Below, in pieces: positions 19,401-40,913 of a stretch of 64,000 nt of DNA. Source of the DNA: Actinomadura oligospora ATCC 43269 (GTDB lineage: Bacteria > Actinomycetota > Actinomycetes > Streptosporangiales > Streptosporangiaceae); assembly GCF_000518265.1 (NCBI RefSeq), contig NZ_JADG01000003.1, forward strand, positions 682,001 through 746,000, written 5' to 3'. The notes below the pieces were generated by a model. It ran no database searches. It was not told the origin of the DNA and saw only the letters and a list, made by a program, of their open reading frames with translations. The first letter of the stretch is position 1. Every line of letters starts with the position of its first letter. The position numbers were made by a program, and so were the translations under genes.

Positions 19401-22400
19401 GAGCGGCTCTCGGACGCGCGGCGCAACGGCCACCGGGTCCTCGGACTCGTCCGGGGCTCGGCGATCAACCAGGACGGCGCGAGCAACGGCTTCACCGCCC
19501 CGAACGGCCCCTCGCAGGAACGCGTGATCGGCGCGGCTCTGGCGTCCGCCGGGCTGTCGACCTCGGACGTGGACGCCGTGGAGGCCCACGGCACCGGGAC
19601 CGTTCTCGGCGACCCGATCGAGGCGCAGGCCGTCCTCGCCACCTACGGCCAGGACCGTCCGGACGGCCGTCCGCTGTGGCTCGGGTCGATCAAGTCCAAC
19701 ATCGGGCACACCCAGGCCGCCGCGGGCGTGGCGGGCGTGATCAAGATGGTGATGGCGATGCGGCACGGCCTGCTGCCCGTGTCGCTGCACATCGACGAGC
19801 CGTCCCCGCACGTGGACTGGTCGTCCGGGGCGGTCCGGCTGCTGACCGAGGCCGTGCCCTGGGCGGATGCCGGAGGGCCGCGCCGCGCGGGCGTCTCGTC
19901 GTTCGGCGCGTCCGGCACGAACGCCCACGTGATCATCGAGGAGCCCGCCGAGGCCGGGCCGGACACCCCGGCGGCGTCGCCCGCGCCGGGCGTGGTGCCG
20001 TGGGTGGTGTCGGCGCGTGGCGGCGACGCGCTGGACGCGCAGATCCGGCAGGTCAAGGACCTCGTCACGGAGCGCGAGGTGTCGCCGGTGGACGCGGGCT
20101 GGTCACTGCTGCGATCCCGCTCGCTGTTCGAGCACCGCCGGGTCGCCCTGGGCGAGACGATCGAGGAACTCCTGACCGCCCTGGACGCCGAGCCGTCCAC
20201 GGACGCCGCCAGTGGCGACCTGGTGTGGCTGTTCAGCGGCCAGGGCAGTCAGCGCGTCGGGATGGCGGCGGGCCTGTACGAGCGTTTCCCGGTGTTCGCC
20301 CAGGTCTTCGATGAGGTCTGTGGGTTGTTGGCCCCGGGTCTGGACAGTGATCTGGCGTCGGTGGTGTTCGGTGGCGAGCGTGAGGTGTTGGATCACACGA
20401 CGTTCGCGCAGGCGGGGCTGTTCGCCGTTCAAATTGCGACGGGGCGGTTGCTGAACTCGATGGGTGTGGTTCCGGACGCGCTGATCGGTCACTCGATCGG
20501 TGAGGTGGCCGCCGCGCACGTCGCCGGGGTGCTGGATCTGCCCGACGCGTGCCGTTTGGTCGCGGCGCGTGCCACGTTGATGGGACGGCTGCCTGCTGGT
20601 GGCGCGATGGTCGCCGTCCAGGCCGCCGAGGACGAGCTTCACGGGACCCTGCCGGAGGGCGTGAGCGTCGCGACGATGAACACCCCCGACAGCACGGTCG
20701 TCTCCGGCCCTGCGGAACTCGTCGCCCGCGTCCAGACGGAGTGGGCCGAGCGCGGCCGCAAGACCAAGCGCCTCAGCGTCAGCCACGCTTTTCATTCGGC
20801 GCTCATGGATCCGATGTTGTCCGACTTCGCCGAGGCGATCAGCGGGATCTCGTTCGCCGAACCGTCGATCCCGCTCATCAGCACACTCACCGGCGAACCC
20901 GCCGACGAACAGATCATGACCGCCGACTACTGGGTGCGGCAGGTGCGCGAGCCCGTGCGGTTCCACGCCGCGATCACGCGGCTCTCCGAGCCGGTCGGGA
21001 CCTTCCTGGAGCTGGGCCCGGATCCGGTCCTGGCCACCGCCGCACAACACGCCGTCGACGACGCCGACGCCCTGGCCGTCCTGGACGGACGCCACCCCGA
21101 CGCCCTCGCGTTCGGACGCGCCCTCGCGCACCTGCACACCAGCGGCGTCGACGTCGACTGGGAACCCTGGTTCCCCACCGACCCCGCCCCCCACATCATC
21201 GACCTGCCCACCTACCCCTTCCAGCGGCGTGACTACTGGCTCGCCGCGGCGCGCGGCGGGGCCGGGGACGCCACCGGGCTCGGCCTGGACCCGGCCCGGC
21301 ATCCGCTGCTCGGCGCGGCGGTGCGGCTGGCGGACTCCGACACCCGCGTCCTGACCGGGCGGCTGCCGGGCGCCGACAGCGGGGGCTGGCTCGGTGAGCA
21401 TCGCATCCTGGGCACCGTCCTCCTGCCGGGAACCGTGCTGGTCGAGTGGGCGTTGCGCGCGGCCGACGAGGTGGGCTGCTCCGGCGTGGAGGAGCTGACC
21501 TTGCGAGCGCCGCTGGTGCTGCCCGCGACCGGCGGTCTCCTGATCCAGATCGTGGCGGGCCCGGCCGAGGACGACGGCCGCCGGGAACTGCGGATCTTCT
21601 CCTGTCCCGACACCGAATGGGTGTGCCACGCCGAGGGCCTGCTCACGGCGGAACCGCTTGGCACGGCCGAGGCGCTCGGCGGCCAGTGGCCTCCGGCCGG
21701 TGCGCGACCGCTGACCGTGGACGGCTTTTATGAGCACGTCGCGGCGCTCGGCTACGAGTACGGGCCCGCGTTCCAGGGCATGCGAGCGGCCTGGCAGGAC
21801 GGCCGGGACCTGCTCGCCGAGATCGTCCTGCCCGAGCCCGCGGGCGAGGCGGGCGGGTTCGGGCTGCATCCGGCGCTGCTCGACGCGGCCCTGCACCCGG
21901 CGCTGCTGGCGGCCGGGACGGGCGGCGGAGGCACCCGCCTCCCGTTCGTCTGGAGCGGGGTGTCGCTCTGGGCGAAGGAGGCCACGAGCCTGCGGGTCAG
22001 GCTGACCCCGGCCGGGGACGACGGTGTGAAGGTGACCGTCGCCGACGCGGCGGGTTCGCCGGTGCTCGGCGTCGAGCAGCTCGTGATGCGTCCGGCCGAC
22101 CCGGCGCAGTTCCGTTCCCGCAGCGCGGACGGCCTGTTCGAGGTCGCATGGACGCCGGTCCAGGACACGGTCCCCGTCTCCGAGGACGAGTTCGTCGTCA
22201 CCGAGGCGCGGACGGCGGACGAGGCGCTGGAACGCGTCCAGCACTGGCTGGCCGAGACCGCGCCGGACGACGGGCGGCGGCTCGCGATCGTCACCCACGG
22301 CGCGACCGGCGACAGCCCCGACCCGGACGCGGCGGCGGTCTGGGGGCTGGTCCGCTGCGCGCAGCTGGAGAACCCGGAGCGGTTCGTCCTGGTCGATCTC

Positions 22401-24806
22401 GAGGACGGCGCCGACGTCGCACCGGCCCTCGCCGCCGACGAACCGCAGGTGACCGTCCGGGACGGGAAACCGCTGGTCCCGCGCCTGGCGCGGTGCGGCG
22501 CACCCGCGGAGCTGGGTCCTGCGCCCGGGGTGCGCGCGTGGCGGCTGACCGCCGAGGGCGCGTCGACCCTGGACGAGGTGTCGGTGGAGCCCTGCCCGGA
22601 GGTCCTGGAGCCCCTCAAGGAAGGTCAGGTTCGCGTCGAGGTGCACGCGGCCGGGGTGAACTTCCGCGACGTGCTGATCGCGTTGGGCATGGTGCCCGGG
22701 TTCGGCGGCATCGGCGGGGAAGGTGCAGGAGTGATCACCGAGGTCGGCCCGGACGTCACCGGGTTCGCGGTGGGTGACCGGGTGATGGGCCTGTTCCCGG
22801 GTGCGTTCGGCCCGGTGGCGATCGCCGACGCGCGCTCGCTGGCCCGCGTCCCCGACGGCTGGGACTCGCGCGACGCCGCGGGGATCGCGGTGGCGTTCCT
22901 GAGCGCCTGGTTCGGCCTGGTGGATCTCGCCGGTCTCCATGCGGGGCAGTCGGTGCTGATCCACGCGGCGACCGGCGGCGTCGGCCAGGCGGCCGTGCAG
23001 ATCGCCCGGCACCTCGGCGCGGAGGTCTTCGCGACGGCGGGCCCTGCGAAGCAGGAGTTGCTCGCTGAACTGGGCATCGATGAGGAACACCGCGCGTCGT
23101 CCCGTGATCTGGAGTTCGAGGCGAAGTTCCGCGCGGTGACCGGTGGCCGGGGCGTGGACGTCGTCCTGAACAGCCTCGCGGGGGAGTTCACCGACGCCTC
23201 ACTGCGGTTGCTCGCCCAAGGTGGCCGCTTCGTCGAACTCGGCAAGACCGACCTCCGCGAGGACCCCGGGGTCTGGTACCGGGCGTTCGACCTGGCCAGC
23301 GACGTTCCGCCCGACAGCATCGCCGCGATGCTGACCGAACTGCGCGAGCTGTTCCAGACGGGCCGGTTGAAGCCGCTGCCGACGCAGGCGTGGCCGTTGG
23401 GTCAGGCACGTGAGGCGTTCCGCTTCATGAGCCAGGCCAAGCACACCGGGAAACTCGTCCTGGACGTCCCGGCGGCGTTCGACCCGGATGGGACGGTCCT
23501 GATCACCGGCGGCACCGGAACCCTCGGCGCACTGGTCGCCGAGCACCTCGTCACCGCGTGGGGCGCGCGGCGGCTCGTCCTGACCAGCCGTCGCGGGCCC
23601 GACGCCCCCGGCGCGGCAGAACTGGCCGGACGCCTGGACGCGGACGTCACCGTCGTGGCGGCCGACGTCGCCGATCCGGCGGCGGTGCGCGACCTGGTCG
23701 CCGGGATCGACCCGGCGCATCCGCTCACCGGGGTGATCCACGCGGCGGGCATCGTCGACGACGGAATGCTCACGTCCCTGACCCCCGAGCGGATGGCGTC
23801 CGTCCGGGCCGTCAAGGCCGGGGGAGCGGCCCACCTGGACACCGCGACGTCCGGCCTTCGGCTGAGCTTCTTCACGGTGTTCTCCTCGGCCGCCGCGACC
23901 TCCGGCAGCCCCGGGCAGGCCAACTACGCCGCCGCCAACGCCTACTGCGACGCCCTGATGGCCCGCCGCCGCGCGGCCGGGCTCACCGGACAGTCCATCG
24001 GCTGGGGACTGTGGGAGTCGGCGAGCGGCATCACCGGCGAACTCACCGACGCCGACCTGCGACGCATGCGGAACAGCGGCATCCTCCCCCTCGGCGACGA
24101 CCAGGGCCTGGCGCTCCTGGACCGCGCGTTCGAGCACGGCGAACCGCACCTGGTCGCGGCCAACATCGACGTCGCCGGACGGCCCGCCGACACCCTCCCG
24201 CCGCTGCTGCGCGCGCTCGGCGCCGACCGCGGCGGCACCGCGAACGGCCCCCGCCGCATCGACTGGGCCGGGCAACTCGCCGGACTGTCACCCGACGACC
24301 GGCTCGCCATGCTCCTCGGCCTCGTCCGGACGCACGCGGCCGCCGTCCTCGGGCACGGCGAAGCCGACGCCCTCCAGGACGACACCCAGCTCAAGGACCT
24401 CGGCTTCGACTCGCTGACCGCCGTGGAACTGCGCAACCGGCTGTCGTCGGCCACCGGGCTGCGCCTGCCCGCCGCCCTCGCCTTCACCTACCCGACCCCG
24501 GCCGCCGTCGCCGGGCACCTGCGCGACCGGCTCGTCCCGGCCGAGGCCGACCTCGTGGCCCCCGTCCTCGGCGACGTCGACCGGCTGGAGGCCGTCATCG
24601 ACCGCCTCGACCCGGACGGCGACGCGCGCGGCCGCCTGGCCAGACGCCTGGAGGCGCTGCTGTGGCGGCTGGACGGCTCCGGCCGCGACCCGGCCTCGGG
24701 CGGCGGCGACACCGTCGACGACGACGCGCTCGACGCGGCGTCCGACGACGAGATGTTCCGCCTCATCGACCGCGAACTCGGAACCGTCACGGGAGGTGAG
24801 GACTGA
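13467..24806 (+). CDS. Type I PKS, two modules: KS-AT-DH-KR-ACP / KS-AT-DH-ER-KR-ACP
   Basis: 3779 residues adding two malonate units. An N-terminal docking coiled coil (1-32) precedes module 1: KS (about 34-455, Cys201), AT (545-840, Ser636; HAFH near 733 indicates malonyl-CoA), DH (902-1150, His936, Asp1101), KR (1368-1560, Tyr1516, LDD motif so B-type) and ACP (Ser1677). Module 2: KS (from 1735, Cys1906), AT (2252-2550, HAFH near 2440, malonyl), DH (His2645 in [11 protein letters not shown]), ER (about 3039-3334, [15 protein letters not shown]), KR (3344-3540, Tyr3487, VDD) and ACP (Ser3649), then a C-terminal docking region ([12 protein letters not shown]). Products: a disubstituted olefin, then a saturated unit. 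The first DH has [11 protein letters not shown], with Ala replacing the usual Pro. There is no loading domain and no TE. The stop overlaps the next PKS start by one base (TGATG). Confidence 0.96.
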   Translation: MATEQELVGYLKRVAADLHDTRERLREAEGRHTEPVAVVGMACRFPGGVRSPEDLWELVASGRDAIGGFPANRGWDLDGLYDPDPDHPGTCYVRDGGFLYDADRFDAAFFGISPREALDANPQQRLLLETAWELLERAGVDPASLKGSATGVYVGTATTGNGARGDGATEGYAGNAPSVLSGRIAYTLGLEGPAVTVETACSSSLVAAHLATQALRQGECALALAGGVTVMPTPEVFTGFSRQRGLAPDGRCKSFSADADGTGWGEGVGLLLLERLSDAERNGHRVLGLIRGSAVNQDGASNGLTAPNGPSQQRVIRQALANARLSPSEVDAVEAHGTGTPLGDPIEADALLATYGRDRAPDRPLWLGSVKSNIGHTQGAAGVAGLIKMLMAVRRGGLPPTLHVAEPTPHVDWSSGGVRLLTEAREWPRAGRPRRAGVSSFGISGTNAHVIVEEAAPPPAAAPTESVGVVPWVVSARTPEALAAQVRRLEDLVTAREVSPVDVGWSLLRSRALFEHRVVAVGETRDELLADLRRDVPPAETDGDLVWLFSGQGSQRVGMAAGLHERFPVFAQAFDEVCGLLNPGLDRDLASVVFGGEREVLDHTTFAQAGLFAVQVATARLLSSMGVVPDVVIGHSIGEVAAAHVAGVFDLEDACRLVAARATLMGRLPAGGAMVAIQAEAGELEATLPDGASIATMNTPDSTVVSGPADLVARVQDDWSGRGRKTKRLSVSHAFHSALMDPMLPDFAEAISGISFAEPSIPLISTLSGERADENITTVDYWVRQVREPVRFHAAVAAVGERAGTFLELGPDPVLATAAQRCAEDADAVAVLDGRHPDALAFGRALGHLHSSGIDVDWASWFPTDPAPHIVDLPTYAFQGRRFWPSGRQADLDATGLGLGSAGHPLLGAVVELADGGAFLLTGRLGGPGGSWLHDHVVSGTRVVAGAVLVEWALRAADAVGCGTVDELTLRAPLLLPESGGVRVQVVVGVPDGDGRRELTVYSRPDDEALGEAWECHASGTLLPQSAPDDATIGAWPPPGAEPLDAEDLYERAAEAGYEYGPAFQGVRAVWRHDGDLLAEVELPEEAGDQEGFGIHPVLLDAALHPALLTEPADGDKVWVPFLWNGVSLHSVGATTVRVRLSPGEDGDGRMLRLTIADPAGQTVLRVEGLRMRPVDGGRFRAAVRGVADGLLVLDWTPITQPDGEGEPVVVLGPEPVGPGLVEAALAADPSPSSVMLAEVNGPGDDPAPDPDAAAAGRAVSGRVLDVAKAWLDEPRLSDVPLAFVTRGELSEAGVWGLVRSALAEHPGRFLHVDIDGEGDPADAVRQALDAGEDQVRVREGRILVPRLTRARPGQDEGEDAATPTGDGTVVLTGGTGTLGGRVAEHLVREHGARRLLLLSRRGPRAPGVTELGERLAELGAHVEAAAVDVTDREALGRVLASVPAEHPVTAVIHAAGVLDDALLTSHTPERLDRVWGPKAQGAWNLHVLTRDLPLRAFWIFSSAAGVAGNAGQAGYAAANAFCDALAAHRRAAGLPGMAVAWGPWADPGGMAGGLSAADLARLRGVRPLPADRGLALLDAAWRLGEPGVVAADFAVSGVPAGELPPVLRGLAGPARRRAAAGGGAPALAGRLAGLPAEARAEAVEDLVRRIVATVLGHASPRDVRADANFEGLGFDSLTVMELRNRLAAATGLRLPATLAFDHPTPRALARYLDTRLDGRQATALPAPVAARTDEPIAIVSMACRYPGGVRSPEDLWELVSSGRDAIGEFPANRGWDLERLFAPVPGQHGSSATREGGFLYEAGGFDAEFFGISPREALAADPQQRLLLEVAWETFERAGIAPTSLRGARAGVYTGVMYHDYADGAADDDAKLEGYVMPGVGSAVAGRVSYTLGLEGPAVTVDTACSSSLVAMHMASTALRQGECDLALAGGVTVMATPGLFPGFSRQRGLAADGRCKSFSADADGTGWGEGVGLLLLERLSDARRNGHRVLGLVRGSAINQDGASNGFTAPNGPSQERVIGAALASAGLSTSDVDAVEAHGTGTVLGDPIEAQAVLATYGQDRPDGRPLWLGSIKSNIGHTQAAAGVAGVIKMVMAMRHGLLPVSLHIDEPSPHVDWSSGAVRLLTEAVPWADAGGPRRAGVSSFGASGTNAHVIIEEPAEAGPDTPAASPAPGVVPWVVSARGGDALDAQIRQVKDLVTEREVSPVDAGWSLLRSRSLFEHRRVALGETIEELLTALDAEPSTDAASGDLVWLFSGQGSQRVGMAAGLYERFPVFAQVFDEVCGLLAPGLDSDLASVVFGGEREVLDHTTFAQAGLFAVQIATGRLLNSMGVVPDALIGHSIGEVAAAHVAGVLDLPDACRLVAARATLMGRLPAGGAMVAVQAAEDELHGTLPEGVSVATMNTPDSTVVSGPAELVARVQTEWAERGRKTKRLSVSHAFHSALMDPMLSDFAEAISGISFAEPSIPLISTLTGEPADEQIMTADYWVRQVREPVRFHAAITRLSEPVGTFLELGPDPVLATAAQHAVDDADALAVLDGRHPDALAFGRALAHLHTSGVDVDWEPWFPTDPAPHIIDLPTYPFQRRDYWLAAARGGAGDATGLGLDPARHPLLGAAVRLADSDTRVLTGRLPGADSGGWLGEHRILGTVLLPGTVLVEWALRAADEVGCSGVEELTLRAPLVLPATGGLLIQIVAGPAEDDGRRELRIFSCPDTEWVCHAEGLLTAEPLGTAEALGGQWPPAGARPLTVDGFYEHVAALGYEYGPAFQGMRAAWQDGRDLLAEIVLPEPAGEAGGFGLHPALLDAALHPALLAAGTGGGGTRLPFVWSGVSLWAKEATSLRVRLTPAGDDGVKVTVADAAGSPVLGVEQLVMRPADPAQFRSRSADGLFEVAWTPVQDTVPVSEDEFVVTEARTADEALERVQHWLAETAPDDGRRLAIVTHGATGDSPDPDAAAVWGLVRCAQLENPERFVLVDLEDGADVAPALAADEPQVTVRDGKPLVPRLARCGAPAELGPAPGVRAWRLTAEGASTLDEVSVEPCPEVLEPLKEGQVRVEVHAAGVNFRDVLIALGMVPGFGGIGGEGAGVITEVGPDVTGFAVGDRVMGLFPGAFGPVAIADARSLARVPDGWDSRDAAGIAVAFLSAWFGLVDLAGLHAGQSVLIHAATGGVGQAAVQIARHLGAEVFATAGPAKQELLAELGIDEEHRASSRDLEFEAKFRAVTGGRGVDVVLNSLAGEFTDASLRLLAQGGRFVELGKTDLREDPGVWYRAFDLASDVPPDSIAAMLTELRELFQTGRLKPLPTQAWPLGQAREAFRFMSQAKHTGKLVLDVPAAFDPDGTVLITGGTGTLGALVAEHLVTAWGARRLVLTSRRGPDAPGAAELAGRLDADVTVVAADVADPAAVRDLVAGIDPAHPLTGVIHAAGIVDDGMLTSLTPERMASVRAVKAGGAAHLDTATSGLRLSFFTVFSSAAATSGSPGQANYAAANAYCDALMARRRAAGLTGQSIGWGLWESASGITGELTDADLRRMRNSGILPLGDDQGLALLDRAFEHGEPHLVAANIDVAGRPADTLPPLLRALGADRGGTANGPRRIDWAGQLAGLSPDDRLAMLLGLVRTHAAAVLGHGEADALQDDTQLKDLGFDSLTAVELRNRLSSATGLRLPAALAFTYPTPAAVAGHLRDRLVPAEADLVAPVLGDVDRLEAVIDRLDPDGDARGRLARRLEALLWRLDGSGRDPASGGGDTVDDDALDAASDDEMFRLIDRELGTVTGGED

Positions 24807-27800
24807 TGTCCGCCGCCGAGGAGAAGCTCCGGCAGTACCTCAAGCGCGTCACCGTGGACCTCAACCGGACGCGCCGCCGCCTGCGCGAGGTGGAGGAGCA
24901 GACCCGCGAGCCCCTCGCGGTCGTCGGCATGGCCTGCCGCCTCCCCGGGGGCGTGCGCTCGGCCGCCGACCTGTGGGACCTGGTGGCCTCCGAACGCGAC
25001 GCCATCGGCCCGTTCCCGTCCGACCGGGGCTGGGACCTGGACGCCCTCTACCACCCCGACCCCGACCACCCCGGCACGTCCTACGTCCGGCACGGCGGCT
25101 TCCTCACCGACGCCGACGCGTTCGACGCCGCGTTCTTCGGGATCAGCCCGCGCGAGGCGCTGGCCATGGAACCCCAGCAGCGCGTCCTGCTGGAGACCAC
25201 CTGGGAACTGCTGGAAGGCACCGGACTCGATCCGCGCTCCCTGCGCGGGGCCGGGGTCGGCGTGTTCGCCGGGATCTCCAGCCAGGACTACCACACCGGA
25301 CTCGGCGCGCCCGGCGAGGTCGAGGGCTACATCGCCACCGGCAGTCTCGCCAGTGTCGTGTCGGGCCGGGTCGCCTACACCCTCGGCCTGGAGGGGCCCG
25401 CGGTGACGATCGACACCGCGTGCTCCTCGTCGCTGGTCGCCGTCCACCTGGCGAGTACCGCGCTACGCCGCGGCGAATGCGACCTCGCCGTGGCCGGAGG
25501 CGTCACCGTCCTCGCGACCCCGACCGCGTTCGTCGAGTTCTCCCGGCAGCGCGGACTCGCCCCGGACGGCCGCTGCAAGGCGTTCGCGGCCTCGGCGGAC
25601 GGCACCGGCTTCTCCGAGGGCGTCGGTCTCGTCCTGCTGGAGCGCCTGTCGGACGCGCGGCGCAACGGTCACCGCGTGCTGGCGGTGATCCGGGGCTCGG
25701 CCGTCAACCAGGACGGCGCGAGCAACGGCCTCACCGCCCCCAACGACGCCGCCCAGGAACGGGTCATCCGGCGCGCCCTGGAGGACGCCCGGCTCACCCC
25801 GTCCGAGGTGGACGCCGTGGAGGCGCACGGCACCGGCACGACGCTCGGCGACCCCATCGAAGCGCAGGCCCTCGTCGCGACCTACGGCGCGGACCGTCCC
25901 GCCGGCCGTCCGCTGTGGCTCGGGTCGGTCAAGTCCAACATCGGGCACACCCAGGCCGCCGCCGGCGCCGCCGGGCTGATCAAGATGGTCATGGCGATGC
26001 GCCACGGCGTCCTGCCCGCGACCCTGCACATCGACGAGCCGTCCGCATACGTGGACTGGGACACCAGCGGCCTGCGCCCGCTGACCGAGGCCAGGCCCTG
26101 GCCGAGCGCGGAGAGCCCGCGCCGGGCGGGCGTCTCGTCCTTCGGCATCTCGGGCACCAACGCCCACCTCATTCTCGAACAAGCCCCCGACCAGCCGCCC
26201 GCAACCCCCTCCGAAGACGCGCCGGGCACCGTCCCGTGGGTGCTGTCGGCGCGGAGCGCGGCGGCGTTGCGCGCCCAGGCGGGTCGTCTGCGGGATGTGG
26301 TCGCGGACGGTTCCGGCCCGTCGCCGGTGGAGGTCGGCTGGTCACTGCTGAAGACCCGCACCCTGTTCGAACACCGCGCCGTCGTCACGGGCCAGGACCG
26401 AACCGCCGCCCTGACCGCCTTGGCCGAGGACGGGACCCACCCCGACCTGATCACCGGCGTCGCCGGATCCGTCGGCCCCGGCCCGGTGCTGGTGTTCCCG
26501 GGTCAGGGTTCGCAGTGGGCCGGGATGGGCGCTGAGCTGCTGGACGAGTCTCCGGTGTTCGCCGCGCGGATGGCCGAGTGTGAGCAGGCCCTCGCGCCGC
26601 ACGTGGACTGGTCGCTGACGGACGTGATTCGTGGTGACGGTTCTGAACTGTCACGGGTGGACGTTGTGCAGCCCGTGCTCTGGGCTGTGATGGTGTCGCT
26701 GGCCGCTGTCTGGGCTGATCATGGTGTGAAGCCCGCCGCAGTGGTCGGGCACAGTCAGGGTGAGATCGCGGCGGCGTGTGTCGCTGGGGCTTTGTCGCTT
26801 GAGGACGCCGCGCGCGTGGTGGCGTTGCGGAGCAAGGCGCTGCGGAAGCTGGCCGGTGGCGGGGCGATGGCTTCGCTGGGCGTCGGCGCTGAGCAGGCCG
26901 AAGCGCTGCTGACCGGTGAGGTCACGGTCGCGGCGGTCAACAGCCCGTCCTCCACGGTCGTGTCCGGGCCGCCCGACCAGGTCGTGGCGGTCGTGGCGTC
27001 CGCACAGGCCCAAGGGCTCCGCGCGCGGACGATCGACGTGGACTACGCCTCCCACGGGCCACAGGTCGACCAGATCACCGGCGAACTGCGCCGGACGCTG
27101 GACGGCGTCACGCCGCTCGCCACACGCGTGAGGTTCTTCTCCACGGTCACCGGCGCGCCGCACGACACGGCCACCCTGGACACCGAGTACTGGATCACCA
27201 ACCTCCGGCAACCCGTCCGGTTCACCGACACCATCAGCGCGCTCCTGGCGGACGGCCATCGCGTCTTCATCGAAGCCAGCCCGCACCCCGTCCTGACCAC
27301 CGCACTTGAAGAGACCTTCGAGGACGCGACAGGCCCGGCCACCGCGATCCCGACGCTGCGGCGTGACCACGGGGACCAGGAGCAAATTCTCCGTGCGCTC
27401 GCCCACGCGCACACCACCGGCACCCGCGTCGACTGGACCCGCGACTATCCGGCGGATCCGCCGCCCGCTCTCGTCGACCTGCCCACCTACCCGTTCCAGC
27501 GTCAGCGGTACTGGCTGCCCGACGTCGCCCGGCCCGTCGCGGAAGCAGGACCGGCGGACGGGGAGGAGACCCGGTTCTGGACGACCCTGGAACGCGCGGA
27601 CGGCGACGAGCTGGCCGAGGTGATCGGCGTCCACGACGCCCGCGAGAGGGCGTCGCTGGACACGGTCCTCCCGGCGCTGTCCCGGTGGCGGCGCGACCGG
27701 CGTCGGCGATCCGCGGTCGACTCCTGGCGGTATCGCGTCGAGTGGCGTCCCCTGGAGGACGGACCCGCCGACGCGGCGACCGGAACGTGGCTCATCGTCC

Positions 27801-29632
27801 GGCCCAAGGGCGTCGCCGACGACTGGTCGGACGCGTGCGTCGCCGCGCTGGACTCCGCAGGCGGCAGGCCCGTCGTGCTCGACGTCGAACCCGGCGTCGA
27901 GCGGGCCGAACTCGCCGCGCTCCTCCGCGAGTCCGCCGCTGTGACGGGCACGCCTCCGACGCATGTCCTGTCGCTGCTTCCCCTTGAGGGCGACGACGGC
28001 GGATCGCCGATAGGGGGCGTCGTGACGCTCCTGCAAGCGCTCCTCGACACCGAACTGGACGCCCGGCTCTGGACGCTGACGCGTGGCGCGGTGTCGGTCG
28101 GGGACGACGACGGCCCGGAGTGGCCCGTCCAGGCCGAGGTGTGGGGGCTGGGACGGGTGGCGGCCCTCGAACACCCGGCCGTCTGGGGAGGCATCGTGGA
28201 CCTCCCGACCGCACCGGACGACCTCGCACCGGAACGCCTGCGCGAGGCCCTCACCCGCGCGGACGGGGAGGACGAGCTCGCCGTCCGCGCGGCCGGAACG
28301 TTCGGACGCCGCCTGGTCAAGGACCCGCTCGGAGCCGACCGGAAGGAACCGGGATGGCGCCCGCAGGGCGCGGCCCTGGTCACCGGCGGACCGGACGGCC
28401 CGTCCGTGTGGGTCGCGAAATGGCTGGCCGAGCTGGGCGCCGAACCGGTGTACCTGCTCGCGCCCGCCGCCGGGGCGGAGAACGGCACGCCGCCGCCGGG
28501 GGTGACCCTCGTCGAGGAGGTCCCCGGGGAGATCGGGACGCTCGTGCACGTCCCGGGACCCGGTGAACTCGCGCCGCTCGCCACGTCCGACCCGGCCGCC
28601 GTGAGCGAGGTGGTGCGGGCGAGCGTGGACGCCGTGCGCGCGGTCGAGGAGCGCTGCGCGCCGGACACCGTCGTCTACTTCTCCTCGGTCGCGGCGGCGT
28701 GGGGCGCCCGCGACCACGGCGCGTTCGCCGCCGCGCACGCCCACCTGGAAACCCTCGCGTGCGAGCGCCGGGCCGAGGGCGGGCACGCGGTGTTCGTGAC
28801 GTGGGGCCTCTGGGACGTCCCGGACGGCGACGAGGACCAGGCCGGACAGGTGCGGCCCCACCTCGAACGCGCCCGCCGCCAGGGACTGGAGCCCCTGGAC
28901 GTCCGGTCGGCGTTCGAGGCGCTGCGCCAGATCCTCGACCGGGACGAGCCGAGCACGGTCGTCGCCGACGTCGAGTGGCGGCGGTTCGCGTCGCTGTTCG
29001 TCGCCGAGCGCCGGACGCGCCTGCTCGACGAGGTGCCGGAGGCGGCGGAGATCGTCCGGGCCGCGCGGGAGGGCGAGGAGGACGCGGCGGAGGCGACCGA
29101 CGCGCTCCGGCGCGAACTCGCCGCCCTGCCCGAGGCGGACCGGCACGGGGCGCTGGTCTCGCTCGTGCGCGCGCATGTGGCGACGGTGCTGCGGTACGCG
29201 GGCGCAGGCGAGGTGGATCCGCAGCGTCCGTTCAAGGAACTGGGGTTCGACTCGCTCGCGGCGGTCGAGCTGCGGAACCGCCTGCGGACCGCGACCGGGC
29301 TGCGGCTGCCCGCGACGCTGGTGTTCGACCGCCCGACGCCGGACGCGCTGGCCGGATGGCTGCTGGACCGGCTCCTGCCCGCGGGCGCGGGCGCGGCGCT
29401 CCCGGCCTTCGGCCGCCTGGACGACCTGGAGGCGGCGCTGTCGGTCCTGCCGCCGGAGGACGTCCGGCGCAGCGGCCTGGCCGACCGGTTGCAGACGCTC
29501 CTGTGGCGGTACGCCGACGACCGTTCCGCGCCGGACGGCAAGGACGGGCGGGACGGTGAGGACGGGCGGGACCTGGCGGCGGCGACGGCCGACGAGATGT
29601 TCGCGCTGATCGACCGCGAGCTGGGGGCCTGA
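24806..29632 (+). CDS. Type I PKS, one module: KS-AT(methylmalonyl)-inactive KR-ACP
   Basis: 1608 residues. N-terminal docking helix ([20 protein letters not shown]), KS (about 36-460, Cys206), AT (561-850, Ser650; YASH at 747 indicates methylmalonyl-CoA), a degenerate ketoreductase (about 1189-1400) and ACP (Ser1483), ending in a docking tail ([13 protein letters not shown]). The KR should be dead: the NADPH loop reads [10 protein letters not shown] instead of TGGTGxLG, the following helix/strand region is shortened, and the catalytic Tyr is Phe1307 (GAFAAAHAH). The module should therefore leave a beta-ketone with an alpha-methyl group. It is cotranscribed with the upstream two-module PKS and ends at a strong terminator. 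Confidence 0.96.
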   Translation: MSAAEEKLRQYLKRVTVDLNRTRRRLREVEEQTREPLAVVGMACRLPGGVRSAADLWDLVASERDAIGPFPSDRGWDLDALYHPDPDHPGTSYVRHGGFLTDADAFDAAFFGISPREALAMEPQQRVLLETTWELLEGTGLDPRSLRGAGVGVFAGISSQDYHTGLGAPGEVEGYIATGSLASVVSGRVAYTLGLEGPAVTIDTACSSSLVAVHLASTALRRGECDLAVAGGVTVLATPTAFVEFSRQRGLAPDGRCKAFAASADGTGFSEGVGLVLLERLSDARRNGHRVLAVIRGSAVNQDGASNGLTAPNDAAQERVIRRALEDARLTPSEVDAVEAHGTGTTLGDPIEAQALVATYGADRPAGRPLWLGSVKSNIGHTQAAAGAAGLIKMVMAMRHGVLPATLHIDEPSAYVDWDTSGLRPLTEARPWPSAESPRRAGVSSFGISGTNAHLILEQAPDQPPATPSEDAPGTVPWVLSARSAAALRAQAGRLRDVVADGSGPSPVEVGWSLLKTRTLFEHRAVVTGQDRTAALTALAEDGTHPDLITGVAGSVGPGPVLVFPGQGSQWAGMGAELLDESPVFAARMAECEQALAPHVDWSLTDVIRGDGSELSRVDVVQPVLWAVMVSLAAVWADHGVKPAAVVGHSQGEIAAACVAGALSLEDAARVVALRSKALRKLAGGGAMASLGVGAEQAEALLTGEVTVAAVNSPSSTVVSGPPDQVVAVVASAQAQGLRARTIDVDYASHGPQVDQITGELRRTLDGVTPLATRVRFFSTVTGAPHDTATLDTEYWITNLRQPVRFTDTISALLADGHRVFIEASPHPVLTTALEETFEDATGPATAIPTLRRDHGDQEQILRALAHAHTTGTRVDWTRDYPADPPPALVDLPTYPFQRQRYWLPDVARPVAEAGPADGEETRFWTTLERADGDELAEVIGVHDARERASLDTVLPALSRWRRDRRRRSAVDSWRYRVEWRPLEDGPADAATGTWLIVRPKGVADDWSDACVAALDSAGGRPVVLDVEPGVERAELAALLRESAAVTGTPPTHVLSLLPLEGDDGGSPIGGVVTLLQALLDTELDARLWTLTRGAVSVGDDDGPEWPVQAEVWGLGRVAALEHPAVWGGIVDLPTAPDDLAPERLREALTRADGEDELAVRAAGTFGRRLVKDPLGADRKEPGWRPQGAALVTGGPDGPSVWVAKWLAELGAEPVYLLAPAAGAENGTPPPGVTLVEEVPGEIGTLVHVPGPGELAPLATSDPAAVSEVVRASVDAVRAVEERCAPDTVVYFSSVAAAWGARDHGAFAAAHAHLETLACERRAEGGHAVFVTWGLWDVPDGDEDQAGQVRPHLERARRQGLEPLDVRSAFEALRQILDRDEPSTVVADVEWRRFASLFVAERRTRLLDEVPEAAEIVRAAREGEEDAAEATDALRRELAALPEADRHGALVSLVRAHVATVLRYAGAGEVDPQRPFKELGFDSLAAVELRNRLRTATGLRLPATLVFDRPTPDALAGWLLDRLLPAGAGAALPAFGRLDDLEAALSVLPPEDVRRSGLADRLQTLLWRYADDRSAPDGKDGRDGEDGRDLAAATADEMFALIDRELGA

Positions 29633-29640
29633 CCGGACGA

Positions 29641-29676
29641 GCCCGCCCGGCGGCTTGTCCCGTCCGCCGGGCGGGC
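29641..29676. terminator. Bidirectional terminator between convergent operons
   Basis: Positions 29641-29653 and 29664-29676 form a perfect 13-bp stem with a 10-base loop, nine bases after the rightward PKS stop. It separates the PKS genes from the leftward MonB-type genes. A 10-bp repeat (CCTCGTGTCA at 29697 and 29711) follows. Confidence 0.8.
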
Positions 29677-29717
29677 CCACCCGCCGCGTTGATGCCCCTC
29701 GTGTCACGCGCCTCGTG

Positions 29718-30128
29718 TCATGTGCTCCGCGAGGCGGGCTCGGCGGGGCGCCCCTCACCGACGGTCATGTCGGTCATGCCCCAGAAGGCCTGGACGTGGT
29801 GGCCCAGGCCGTCCTCGCCGAACTCCACGATGCCGATGATGTGGAACTTCAGCACCGCCGGGGTCCGCAGGACGACCCGGGTCTCGGTGACCACGAACCG
29901 GCCGCACATCGAGGTGACCGACACCCGGGGCGACTCGTGGACCTGGTTGTCCACCGACATGACCAGGTGCCTGCGGAGGGCCTCCTTGCCGATCGTCGGG
30001 GGCCGTCCCACCGGGTCCTCGAAGACGACGTCGTCGGTGAACAGGGCGAGCGCGCCCTCGACGTCGCGCTCGTTCAGCCGCCGCGCGTACTCCAGCGCCA
30101 TGGCCTTGCGGAACGCCTCGTCCGGCAT
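29718..30128 (-). CDS. MonBII-like epoxide-opening cyclase (NTF2 fold)
   Basis: A 136-residue NTF2/ketosteroid-isomerase-fold protein. NERDVEGALALFTDDVVFEDPVGRPPTIG and QAFWGMTDMTVG match the pattern of MonBII-type proteins of polyether clusters, which catalyse epoxide opening with ring formation on the polyepoxide chain. Start chosen is ATG 30128: GGAGG lies five bases upstream, while the GTG six bases earlier overlaps that site. It is 14 bp downstream of the MonBI-like gene at the end of the leftward PKS operon. The alternative name SnoaL-like cyclase reflects the same fold; the paired arrangement and flavin epoxidase in the cluster favour the MonB role. Confidence 0.86.
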   Translation of the reverse strand: MPDEAFRKAMALEYARRLNERDVEGALALFTDDVVFEDPVGRPPTIGKEALRRHLVMSVDNQVHESPRVSVTSMCGRFVVTETRVVLRTPAVLKFHIIGIVEFGEDGLGHHVQAFWGMTDMTVGEGRPAEPASRST

Positions 30129-30142
30129 GGGCACCTCCAGGA

Positions 30143-30569
30143 TCAGTCGATGACGTCGACGTCGGACCGGCCCCAGAACGTCCGCGCCTCACGGATGAGG
30201 CCGGTCTCGTCCACCCGCAGCAGCAGCATGCAGGTGCGCCGGAGCCGCTTGCCGGACGGGTCGTCCGGCGGGACCAGCCAGCCGCGTTCGGCGAAGCGCG
30301 GGCCCAGCGGGGCGTAGTCGGTCACGGAGGTGACCGGGACGAAGGTGTGCGCGCCGTCCTGCGCCGCGACCGGCTCGCCCGGCTCGACCCGCAGCCCCGC
30401 CGCGAACGCCTCCTCGTAATGGGCGCGGAGGGCGCGCAGCCCGGCCCCCTCGTCCCCGCCGACCGGATCGGCGAACACCACGTCCTCGCCGTAGAGCTCC
30501 AGCAGCGCGTCCACGTCCCCGGCGTTCACCCGGCGGCAGTGTTCCAGCGCCAGTTCCTTGCGGTCGCGC

Positions 30570-30592
<23 letters not shown>
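30143..30592 (-). CDS. MonBI-like epoxide-opening cyclase (NTF2 fold)
   Basis: A 149-residue NTF2-fold protein closely resembling remembered MonBI: ALEHCRRVNAGDVDALLELY, ADPVGG, LRAHYEEAF, PVTSVTDYAPLGP, AERGWL and a C-terminal FWGRSDVDV. In monensin-type pathways this partner works with MonBII to open epoxides regioselectively and close tetrahydrofuran/pyran rings. The start is TTG at 30592, supported by GGAGAG upstream; no in-frame ATG or GTG occurs before the conserved region. It overlaps the end of the PKS gene by 23 bases, so it is translationally coupled to the polyketide synthase. Confidence 0.88.
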
Positions 30593-40874
<10,282 letters not shown>

Positions 40875-40913
40875 GCGGTCGGCTCCTTCAACACGTTTCG
40901 AGGAGAGGGGAGG

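Noticed and set aside
24806..29632. Counting the KR of this module as active
   Set aside because: Both the nucleotide-binding loop and the catalytic Tyr are lost.
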